This document shows, piece by piece, positions 1 through 5,168 of a DNA stretch of 6,059 nt (positions are counted from its first letter, which is position 1; each line of letters begins with the position of its first letter). Position numbers and translations under genes: made by a program. Location: positions 1 through 6,059 of the forward strand of contig CALBHZ010000100.1 in assembly GCA_937892815.1 (NCBI GenBank), given 5' to 3'. The DNA is from an uncultured archaeon. Its GTDB lineage: Archaea > Thermoproteota > Nitrososphaeria > Conexivisphaerales > CALBHZ01. Below the pieces are notes generated by a model. The model was not told the origin of the DNA and did not search any database. It saw only the letters and a list, made by a program, of their open reading frames with translations.

Positions 1-23
1 GTAATATATGGTCTAAGAATTCT

Positions 24-40
24 AAAAAGAAAGAAAACAG
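24..40 (-). terminator. Poly-T terminator after alba
   Basis: Read on the minus strand, the bases just after the alba stop codon are a pyrimidine tract with T4, T3 and T5 runs (TTTTCTTTCTTTTT). There is no hairpin. Archaeal RNA polymerase commonly terminates at such U-rich stretches without a stem, so this is a reasonable end for the alba transcript. The remaining bases 1-23 show nothing I can assign. Confidence 0.55.
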
Positions 41-50
41 GATAATAAAA

Positions 51-365
51 TTATTTCTTCTTTTTTGCAACTACAATCTCTATCGTCGATACGTATCTCT
101 TTTGCTCTCCCTCTCCTAAGAGTTCGGTGTCGAGCTTGATGTCCTTTACGTGATACTGCTCACTTCCCAACCTCCTAGTTATTATCTGGGCTACATCTAC
201 CGCTCTAGAAATAGCCTTCCCTCTCGCTCTTAGAACTACTTCATCGAATTGGGTCAATTGCAACATCGCAGAAAGGGCGTAGCTCATTACGGGTTTTTTT
301 CCTATGAATATATGGTTAGGAGGCGTAGGTTTCTTTTCAGCTGCTTCCTCTTTCTGTTCCGCCAT
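51..365 (-). CDS. alba: Alba DNA/RNA-binding chromatin protein
   Basis: Alba (Sac10b family) is a small dimeric protein that coats double-stranded DNA and also binds RNA in archaea. The 104-residue product has the family hallmarks in order: IGKKPVMSY at residues 21-29, containing the paired lysines (K23, K24) that contact nucleic acid and are acetylation targets in Sulfolobus Alba; VVLRARGKAISRAVDVA at 43-59; and the closing VSTIEIVV strand at 92-99. It is slightly longer than the usual 90-100 residues because of a charged Glu/Lys-rich N-terminal extension (residues 1-12) and a four-lysine tail. The ATG start fits a TATA-like element about 40 bases upstream, giving a leader of about 14 bases. 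The gene lies downstream of rpoK on the same strand but probably has its own strong promoter. Identification is secure from the motifs. Confidence 0.96.
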   Translation of the reverse strand: MAEQKEEAAEKKPTPPNHIFIGKKPVMSYALSAMLQLTQFDEVVLRARGKAISRAVDVAQIITRRLGSEQYHVKDIKLDTELLGEGEQKRYVSTIEIVVAKKKK

Positions 366-395
366 TTCTTCTCACGATAACTTACGCCATTTTCT

Positions 396-412
396 TAATT
401 TATATATTTTTC
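396..412 (-). promoter_or_regulatory. alba promoter (BRE/TATA-like)
   Basis: On the minus strand this reads GAAAAATATATAAATTA, a purine-rich BRE-like stretch followed by an A/T-only TATA box. The centre is near 404, which predicts transcription start near 379 and a leader of about 14 bases before the alba ATG at 365. A short GTGA within that leader (positions 374-371) is a weak Shine-Dalgarno candidate. The element is inferred from spacing and composition only. Confidence 0.65.
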
Positions 413-436
413 TCATAGATGAAAAATTCGAGGGTT

Positions 437-715
437 TTACAGTAGTACGTTTATAGGTATGTCTTCGTACTCTCCAGTTGGTAAGATCCTTCTTATTGAG
501 ATTGGGAGGGCCTTTGCTTCCAGCTCTGCTTTAGCTATAGAGATAGGATCTTTCAAATTCTCAGATAAAGGAATTAATGGAGGAGCTCCTAGAGATAATT
601 GAAGGGCTCTTGCCCCTACGATTCTCGCTCTTTCAAACCTAGTTAACCAAGGAGGCCCAATCCTTACCTTATACTTTTTAGTAGAAGAACGGGCCTTGAC
701 CGTTTTGAGCCTCAC
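437..715 (-). CDS. rpoK: DNA-directed RNA polymerase subunit K (Rpb6 homologue)
   Basis: RpoK is the archaeal counterpart of eukaryotic Rpb6 and bacterial omega, a small subunit that helps assemble and stabilise RNA polymerase. The 92-residue product carries the Rpb6 signature at residues 24-45 ([20 protein letters not shown] followed by AP) and the closing [13 protein letters not shown] at 71-83. Its length matches crenarchaeal RpoK of about 90-95 residues. The start must be the GTG at 715-713. An in-frame TAA lies two codons upstream, and no ATG, GTG or TTG occurs in frame before the conserved core. The first 18 or so residues are basic and not conserved. The gene lies about 100 bases after the class II aldolase and 71 bases before alba, on the same strand. 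It may be read from its own promoter, from the upstream operon, or both. Confidence 0.95.
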   Translation of the reverse strand: MRLKTVKARSSTKKYKVRIGPPWLTRFERARIVGARALQLSLGAPPLIPLSENLKDPISIAKAELEAKALPISIRRILPTGEYEDIPINVLL

Positions 716-751
716 CTCTTAACACCTATATAATATGCTATCCCCACTCAT

Positions 752-770
752 CTTAAACATAATAAATTTT
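752..770 (-). promoter_or_regulatory. Candidate rpoK promoter
   Basis: The minus strand here reads AAAATTTATTATGTTTAAG, the most A/T-rich stretch at a workable distance. A TATA box centred anywhere between 755 and 765 would start RNA between about 730 and 740, giving rpoK a leader of 15-25 bases. A second A/T stretch, TTATATA at 733-727, lies too close to the GTG start to serve as a TATA box unless transcription begins inside the gene. The choice is inference. Confidence 0.4.
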
Positions 771-819
771 ACGATATACTTCAATATACCTCTCAATTAA
801 AACCAATTTAATTAACCTC

Positions 820-1389
820 CTACCTAAACAAAACCTTTCTCTTGAGCAAGTTTACCAAGTAAAGGATATGAGCACACCTCTCTATTGCTATAGTTCTCTC
901 TAAGGCCTCTTCAATGGATCTACCTAACGCTACGACTCCATGTCCTCTTAAAATCAGTAAATTAACGCCCTTTTTAACGGCGCTTTCCACGTCTTTTGCT
1001 AAAGTTTGACTACCGGGTTCTCTATATCCTATAACTCTTACGCCATCGCTTAGATACATCTTAGCCTCCTCGGTTATTAAATCAATAGGAATATCGAGTA
1101 CGCTTAAAGCTGTAGTGTAAGGAGGGTGGGAGTGAATTATTGCGTTAACTTCCTCTCTAGCTCTATAAATTGCTAAATGCATGGGAAGTTCGATAGATGG
1201 CCTCTTCCTCCCTTCCCATTTCCCCGATAAATCTACCTTTACAAAATCTCCTTCCTTCGCTTCCGCTAAGTAAACGCCGGATGCCTTAATATATATCTCA
1301 TTTCCCCTTCTTATGCTAATATTTCCCTCTCTACCAGCTACATATCCAAGCTTATCAAGGTAATGACAAACCCAGATTAACTTCCTCAT
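820..1389 (-). CDS. Class II aldolase/adducin family protein (FucA-like sugar-phosphate aldolase)
   Basis: This cytosolic, metal-dependent aldolase family includes L-fuculose-1-phosphate aldolase, L-ribulose-5-phosphate 4-epimerase and methylthioribulose-1-phosphate dehydratase. The 189-residue product shows the family layout: GNIS at 22-25 and SG at 37-38 (phosphate binding in FucA), E67 in SIELPMH (the acid/base position of FucA), HSHPP at 86-90 giving two zinc ligands (H86, H88), and RGHG at 148-151 giving the third (H150). All catalytic residues expected for an active enzyme are present. The ATG at 1389 overlaps the pheA stop by one base (TAATG) and is preceded by GAGGT seven bases upstream, so it is probably translationally coupled to pheA. 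It is rather short for FucA, which is usually about 210 residues. The substrate cannot be read from sequence: fuculose-phosphate-type aldol cleavage or a role in methylthioribose or deoxyribose salvage are both possible. Confidence 0.9.
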   Translation of the reverse strand: MRKLIWVCHYLDKLGYVAGREGNISIRRGNEIYIKASGVYLAEAKEGDFVKVDLSGKWEGRKRPSIELPMHLAIYRAREEVNAIIHSHPPYTTALSVLDIPIDLITEEAKMYLSDGVRVIGYREPGSQTLAKDVESAVKKGVNLLILRGHGVVALGRSIEEALERTIAIERCAHILYLVNLLKRKVLFR

Positions 1390-2207
1390 TACTGAGACCT
1401 CGGATAAGATCCTAGTACCTTTATAAATAAAACCCTTTCCGCTAAAAGAGTTAACGCTTCAGATACTCTTTTATCTTTTACATGTCCTTCAAAATCGACG
1501 AAGAAATAGTATTCCCAAGGCCTTAATTTAGTAGGCCTGCTTTCTATCTTCGTTAAGTTGATGTCTTTATTAGCGAAAACTTCTAAAGCACGATATAGAG
1601 CTCCAGGCTTATGCGAAACGGCGAAGATAATGCTCGTTTTATCCTTTCCTGTAGGTTCAGCTTCGCTTCTACTTAATATTAAAAATCTGGTGAAGTTTAA
1701 GGGGACGTCTTCAACTTCCTCCGCCAATATGTCTAAATCGTAAAATTGAGCCGCTCTCTTACTGGCAATAGCAGCTACGTTCTTTAAACCCTTCTCCTTA
1801 AGCAGCTTCGCGCTTCCCGCCGTATCGTACATCGGAACGGGTTCCCAACCGTGTCTCTCTATGTAACCTCTACATTGCGCCAAAGCTTGAGGATGGGACC
1901 AAACCTCCTTTATATCCTCTAGCTTAACCCCTTTATTGGCCATTACGCAATGTCTTACCCTAAGTATAATTTCACCTACTATCTTTAAATTACTGCTAAA
2001 TAGGAGATCATAGGTGCTCCCTACACTTCCTTCAAGCGAGTTTTCTATTGGAACTACTGCATAGTCCACCGTACCTACTTCTGCTAACGAGAATACTTCC
2101 CTTAAGAAAGGTCTAGGGAATAACTCAACGTTTTCTCCAAACCTTTGGATAATAGCTTCTTCGCTATATGCTCCTCTTTCTCCTTGAAAGCTAATTTTCA
2201 ACTTCAA
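1389..2207 (-). CDS. pheA: Prephenate dehydratase with ACT domain
   Basis: The enzyme converts prephenate to phenylpyruvate, the committed step to phenylalanine. The 272-residue product has the catalytic domain at about 4-182, with FQGERGAYSE at 7-16, VPIENSLEGSVG at 52-63, SHPQALAQC at 104-112, DTAGSA at 128-133 and NFTRF at 171-175; the Thr-Arg-Phe motif is essential in this family. An ACT regulatory domain follows at about 191-265 with PGALYRAL (201-208) and ESRP (222-225), the motifs that bind phenylalanine, so feedback inhibition is expected. There is no chorismate mutase domain, so it is the monofunctional form. The start codon is TTG at 2207-2205, four bases after the ilvE stop. A second TTG two codons later is also possible, and neither has a clear Shine-Dalgarno. 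The gene sits between ilvE and the aldolase, and the three probably share a transcript. Confidence 0.96.
   Translation of the reverse strand: MKLKISFQGERGAYSEEAIIQRFGENVELFPRPFLREVFSLAEVGTVDYAVVPIENSLEGSVGSTYDLLFSSNLKIVGEIILRVRHCVMANKGVKLEDIKEVWSHPQALAQCRGYIERHGWEPVPMYDTAGSAKLLKEKGLKNVAAIASKRAAQFYDLDILAEEVEDVPLNFTRFLILSRSEAEPTGKDKTSIIFAVSHKPGALYRALEVFANKDINLTKIESRPTKLRPWEYYFFVDFEGHVKDKRVSEALTLLAERVLFIKVLGSYPRSQ
1397..1401 (-). promoter_or_regulatory. Shine-Dalgarno of the class II aldolase
   Basis: GAGGT on the minus strand lies inside the last codons of pheA, seven bases before the aldolase ATG. It matches the archaeal anti-Shine-Dalgarno and fixes the aldolase start at 1389. Confidence 0.6.
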
Positions 2208-2211
2208 TTTT

Positions 2212-3129
2212 CTAGTAAACAGGTGTTAGCCAATGCATATATTTAGGTTCCTGTCCTTTCACTATCCTCTCGTACTTCTCTTTAAGTGCCTTCGTAATAG
2301 GACCTATTTCTCCATTCCCTATAAGCCTTCTATCAACGGAAAGTATCGGCGTTACTTCCGCTGCTGTGCCTGTGAAGAAGGCTTCATCAGCTAGATATAG
2401 TTCAGTTCTCGTTATTTCCTTTTCAACAACTCGGTAACCGAGCTCTCTCGCTATCTTTATCACGGTATCTCTTGTTATACCCTCTAGTATTCCACATGAA
2501 GGAGGAGGCGTATATATTACACCGTTCTTTACTATGAAGATATTCTCCCCGCTTCCTTCGCTAACTCGTCCATTTATATCCAAGAATATCGCCTCATCAA
2601 ATCCATTATTTAAGGCCTCCATTTTCGCTAAAACGCTATTCGTGTAATGTCCAGTTACCTTCGCTGAAGGAGGATTGCTCATTTCACTTATCCTTCTCCA
2701 AGTTGAAATCATAGCATGAACGCCGGGTTTCTCGAAATACTTTTCAAACGGTAAAGTTATAACTATAGCTTGCATTTCATGATCCTTTAAGCTTAGACCT
2801 ATAAACCCATATCCTACGATTAAAAGAGGTCTAATGTAAACGTTGCATTTTAAGTTATTAGCCTTGATCGTTTCTAGTATAGCTCTAGACCATCCGTTTA
2901 AGTCGTAAACTGGATCAAATCCATAGACCTTTGCTGAATTTATCAATCTTTTAATGTGATCCTGCAATCTGAAAATGTACATCTGAGTGCCGTTCCAATA
3001 ACCCCTTATCCCTTCAAAAACGCCGGTTCCATAATGTAAAGCGTGCGTCAGGACATGTACCTTCGCTTCATCCCATTTAACTAGTTTTCCATCCATCCAT
3101 ATGTACTCTGTTTCAAACTCCTTTCTCAT
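2212..3129 (-). CDS. ilvE: Branched-chain-type aminotransferase (PLP fold type IV)
   Basis: The enzyme transfers the amino group from glutamate to branched-chain 2-oxo acids, the last step in valine, leucine and isoleucine synthesis; some homologues also accept aromatic oxo acids. The 305-residue product has the normal family length. It shows HALHYGTGVFEGIRGY at 29-44, the probable PLP-binding lysine K157 in SAKVTGHYTNS, EGSGENIFIV at 191-200, GITRDTVIKIA at 217-227 and FTGTAAEVTPI at 252-262. The start is the ATG at 3129, with a TATA element at the proper distance upstream. It is the first gene of a tight minus-strand group with pheA and the class II aldolase. That neighbourhood makes phenylpyruvate a plausible additional substrate, but this is inference. 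D-amino-acid aminotransferase and aminodeoxychorismate lyase share the fold but are usually shorter, so the branched-chain assignment is preferred. Confidence 0.94.
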   Translation of the reverse strand: MRKEFETEYIWMDGKLVKWDEAKVHVLTHALHYGTGVFEGIRGYWNGTQMYIFRLQDHIKRLINSAKVYGFDPVYDLNGWSRAILETIKANNLKCNVYIRPLLIVGYGFIGLSLKDHEMQAIVITLPFEKYFEKPGVHAMISTWRRISEMSNPPSAKVTGHYTNSVLAKMEALNNGFDEAIFLDINGRVSEGSGENIFIVKNGVIYTPPPSCGILEGITRDTVIKIARELGYRVVEKEITRTELYLADEAFFTGTAAEVTPILSVDRRLIGNGEIGPITKALKEKYERIVKGQEPKYMHWLTPVY

Positions 3130-3159
3130 TTTCTCGCGTCATTCTAAAGGATAATATCG

Positions 3160-3172
3160 GTTATAAATAAAT
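3160..3172 (-). promoter_or_regulatory. ilvE-pheA-aldolase promoter (TATA-like)
   Basis: The minus strand reads ATTTATTTATAAC, a well-formed archaeal TATA box. Its centre at about 3166 predicts transcription start near 3141 and a leader of roughly 11 bases before the ilvE ATG. It lies about 45 bases from a plus-strand promoter facing the other way. Confidence 0.65.
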
Positions 3173-3200
3173 CGTGAAGTATAGAACTATTAACGATCAG

Positions 3201-3214
3201 AAAAGCTTAAAAAT
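3201..3214 (+). promoter_or_regulatory. Promoter of the broken gene at 3243 (BRE/TATA-like)
   Basis: The sequence AAAAGCTTAAAAAT looks like a purine-rich BRE followed by a crenarchaeal TATA box. With the centre near 3210, transcription would start near 3235, leaving a leader of about 8 bases before the ATG at 3243. There is no Shine-Dalgarno, which is normal for nearly leaderless first genes in this lineage. The spacing is the main reason to take the ATG at 3243 as a genuine ancestral start. Confidence 0.6.
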
Positions 3215-3242
3215 GCTAGTTTCAAAACTTTAACAGTGTTAT

Positions 3243-3657
3243 ATGAGCTTAGTCGAGAGCTCCGACCTTAAATCGAAGGAGCTCCCCTTTCCTTCATTAG
3301 GCAAAACAGGCTTCTTTCGTCTACTGGACATATCCCTTACAGGAATAGTATCTAGTAGAATGAGACACGTGATAAAGAGGTACTAAAAAGGAATGGTTTA
3401 GAGAGTTAAAAATCGAACATGTGCCTGGAGATAGTCCCTTTACTCTTCGCTTAGTAGCAATCGGTAGATCCTATAACCCTATCTCTATAAGAAATATCGA
3501 AAGAATTGAGTATTTAAAAAGAATCGTTGATAGAATTGCTGAATGAAACCGGAAATTTCATCCATCAAAAGCCGATCCTGAAAATTTGAGGATAATGCTG
3601 TCCAAAGTGAAACCCTCCCTTAAGAGGGTATATTACGTACGTGAGAAGCAAGAATAA
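3243..3657 (+). pseudogene. Disrupted gene of unknown family (frame change plus in-frame TGA)
   Basis: I do not recognise this protein. An ORF from the ATG at 3243 encodes 47 residues (beginning MSLVESSDLK, ending MRHVIKRY) and stops at TAA 3384-3386. A different frame opens after 3375 and continues at once with protein-like sequence (KEWFRELKIEHVPGDSPF, then IRNIERIEYLKRIV) to a TGA at 3544-3546. The same frame then goes on (HPSKADPENLRIML, LKRVYYVREKQE) to TAA at 3655-3657. Joining the parts needs a one-base skip (+1, or -2) between about 3376 and 3386 plus a sense codon at 3544, giving a protein of about 137 residues, basic and without membrane segments. The preserved promoter, charged amphipathic residues and A/G-rich codons resembling the neighbours argue for a recently inactivated gene. 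Alternatives are a sequencing error at the frame change, recoding, or a real 47-residue small protein followed by remnants. It fills most of the 571 bases between ilvE and the TIP49 gene. Confidence 0.55.
3257..3284 (+). repeat. 7-bp inverted repeat, 14-base loop
   Basis: GAGCTCC at 3257-3263 is the exact reverse complement of GGAGCTC at 3278-3284. It lies 14 bases inside the opening ORF of the broken gene, close to the predicted 5' end of the RNA. Pairing does not extend on either side. It could fold in the transcript or be chance; no T tract follows, so it is not a bacterial-type terminator. Confidence 0.4.
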
Positions 3658-3658
3658 A

Positions 3659-3667
3659 CCTTAAAAC
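3659..3667 (+). promoter_or_regulatory. Candidate TIP49 gene promoter
   Basis: CCTTAAAAC is centred near 3663 and predicts transcription start near 3688, about 12 bases before the TIP49 ATG. A second A/T stretch (TTTTAAAAATAAAAA, 3675-3689) lies too close to the ATG for ordinary TATA spacing. The element directly follows the last stop of the broken gene upstream. Confidence 0.4.
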
Positions 3668-3688
3668 TCTATTGTTTTAAAAATAAAA

Positions 3689-3695
3689 AGGTGAT
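3689..3695 (+). promoter_or_regulatory. Shine-Dalgarno of the TIP49 gene
   Basis: AGGTGAT, a near-complete match to the archaeal anti-Shine-Dalgarno, ends five bases before the ATG at 3701 and supports that start. The ATG within it (3694) opens only a seven-codon reading frame. Confidence 0.65.
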
Positions 3696-3700
3696 GTTAA

Positions 3701-5077
3701 ATGGGGCTTCCAGTTAGAGAAATTACTACGCCTACTAGGAGGTTTGAGAGAGTAGGAGCCCATACCCACATTAAGGGATTGGGACTAGATGAAAGGAAGA
3801 GGGCCGTTAAGGTAAAGGATGGAATGGTAGGACAGGAAAAGGCGAGGGAGGCAGCTGGATTAGTAGTTGAGATGATAAAACAGGGTAAGATGAGCGGAAG
3901 GCTAATAATACTCGCAGGCCCTCCTGGCACTGGTAAAACGGCCCTAGCTGTAGCAATATCTAGGGAGCTCGGTTTAAATGTACCATTTATTAGCATAAGT
4001 GGAAGCGAAATTTACAGCGCTGAAAAGAAGAAAACCGAGGTTCTAATCGATGCCTTAAGGAGATGCATAGGCATTGAAATTCATGAACAAAGAGAAGTTT
4101 ATGAGGGGGAAATCACTAAAATGGAGATACTAACCGCTCCACATCCCTACAACCCGTATCAGAAAATACCCGAGGGAATAAGACTTACCCTAAAGACCAC
4201 CGAGGAGGAAAGAACCTTAGAGGCCGGCTCCGAAGTAGCAAATCAAATAATACAAGCCGGAATAGGAGAGGGGTATGTAATACAAATCGATGCGGAAACC
4301 GGTAGAGTATCGCCTCTGGGTTTAAGCATAGAGAGCGCAAAAGGTAAGACTTATGAAGTAGATACCAGAATAAAAGTTCCTAGACCAACTGGCAAGGTTA
4401 AGAAACAAAAAGAGTTCGTTTACAACTTAACTTTAGCCGATCTGGATGAAATGGTTGCGAAGAGGAGGAGTTCTTCGATATTCTCGTTCTTCTTTGGAGG
4501 AGCGGAGGAAAAGGAGATAAGCCCTGAAGTTAGGATGGAGGTAGATAGGCAAGTAAGGGAATGGGTAGATCAAGGAAAAGCGATAATACATCCTGGAGTA
4601 CTGTTCATAGACGATGCCCATCTACTCGATTTAGAGGCCTTTAGCTTTCTAGGTAAGGCTATGGAGGGAGAGCTAGTACCCATAATTATCTTAGCTACGA
4701 ATAGAGGGGTAACGAAGATAAGGGGAGCTGAAATAGAAGCCCCATTAGGCTTCCCTCTAGACCTCCTAGATAGAGCCGTGATAATAGGAACGGAGGAGTA
4801 CGATAAGGAAAGCATAAGAGCTATCCTAAAAATTAGATCTGAAGAGGAAAAGGTGACCTTAACTCAAGAAGCTTTAGAGGCTTTAGCGAGCATAGGTCAG
4901 AGGACTAGCTTGAGATACGCCGTTCAGCTTCTAAGTATAGCGGCTCAAAATGCGAGAATTGGGGGGAAGGACAAGGTAACTGAGGAGGATGTAAAGAGAG
5001 TAGATGAGCTATTTATGGACGTAAGCGAAGCCGTTCAACATTTGAAGAAGTACGAAGATCGTCTACTGAAGCATTAA
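3701..5077 (+). CDS. TIP49/RuvBL-family AAA+ ATPase (RuvB-like helicase)
   Basis: This is an archaeal homologue of eukaryotic RuvBL1/RuvBL2 (Tip49, pontin/reptin), hexameric AAA+ ATPases that act in chromatin-remodelling and other assembly complexes; the archaeal role is poorly known. The 458-residue product matches the family length. It shows the N-terminal GAHTHIKGLGLD (19-30), GMVGQ (41-45), Walker A GPPGTGKT (73-80), the inserted OB-fold-like domain II at about 125-285 including EVYEGEITKMEI (132-143), Walker B LFIDDAH (301-307), sensor 1 ILATNRG (330-336), the candidate arginine finger R358 in LLDRAVII, and sensor 2 TSLRYAVQLL (402-411) in the C-terminal helical lid. Walker B has Asp-Asp where human RuvBL proteins have Asp-Glu. 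The ATG is supported by a strong Shine-Dalgarno. It stands alone on its transcript, 91 bases before the POR operon. Confidence 0.95.
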   Translation: MGLPVREITTPTRRFERVGAHTHIKGLGLDERKRAVKVKDGMVGQEKAREAAGLVVEMIKQGKMSGRLIILAGPPGTGKTALAVAISRELGLNVPFISISGSEIYSAEKKKTEVLIDALRRCIGIEIHEQREVYEGEITKMEILTAPHPYNPYQKIPEGIRLTLKTTEEERTLEAGSEVANQIIQAGIGEGYVIQIDAETGRVSPLGLSIESAKGKTYEVDTRIKVPRPTGKVKKQKEFVYNLTLADLDEMVAKRRSSSIFSFFFGGAEEKEISPEVRMEVDRQVREWVDQGKAIIHPGVLFIDDAHLLDLEAFSFLGKAMEGELVPIIILATNRGVTKIRGAEIEAPLGFPLDLLDRAVIIGTEEYDKESIRAILKIRSEEEKVTLTQEALEALASIGQRTSLRYAVQLLSIAAQNARIGGKDKVTEEDVKRVDELFMDVSEAVQHLKKYEDRLLKH

Positions 5078-5116
5078 TTTTATATAAAATATATTCCGTA
5101 ACTGTGATTAGAACGA

Positions 5117-5131
5117 AATATTTTTATTATT
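5117..5131 (+). promoter_or_regulatory. POR operon promoter (TATA-like)
   Basis: AAATATTTTTATTAT is centred at about 5124, predicting transcription start near 5150 and a leader of about 19 bases before the porG ATG. A further A/T block just after the TIP49 stop (TTTTATATAAAATATATT, 5078-5095) may be part of that gene's terminator or a second promoter element. Its T run (5119-5125) could also end the TIP49 transcript. Confidence 0.5.
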
Positions 5132-5168
5132 AGCCTACCTCGTCAATTAAGGGTTTATAGAGTTGTTT

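Noticed and set aside
1558..1743. 61-codon plus-strand frame inside pheA
   Set aside because: It is antisense to the ACT domain and TRF motif of PheA and looks like a by-product of codon composition.
3612..3629. Stem ACCCTC/GAGGGT near the end of the broken gene as a terminator
   Set aside because: The stem is only 6 bp, no T tract follows, and archaeal termination does not depend on hairpins.
3130..3700. tRNA, C/D-box RNA or CRISPR repeats in the long gene-free stretch
   Set aside because: I found no tRNA arm pattern, no paired C and D boxes, and no repeated 20-40 base units on reading either strand.
3697..3996. 99-codon open frame on the minus strand across the start of the TIP49 gene
   Set aside because: It is the complement of a strongly conserved AAA+ coding region including Walker A; its translation is Ser/Leu/Pro-rich with no recognisable motif.
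4469..4512. Phe/Ser-rich patch (residues 257-270) of the TIP49 protein as an unusual insertion or membrane segment
   Set aside because: It is too short for a membrane span and aligns with the hydrophobic segment that precedes Walker B in eukaryotic RuvBL proteins.
4433..4815. Two overlapping minus-strand frames inside the TIP49 gene
   Set aside because: They lie opposite the conserved Walker B and sensor regions and have no promoter or family resemblance.
5163..5168. TTG at 5163 as the porG start
   Set aside because: It adds only two residues before the conserved MEIRFHG start, and the ATG at 5169 fits the family and the predicted leader better.
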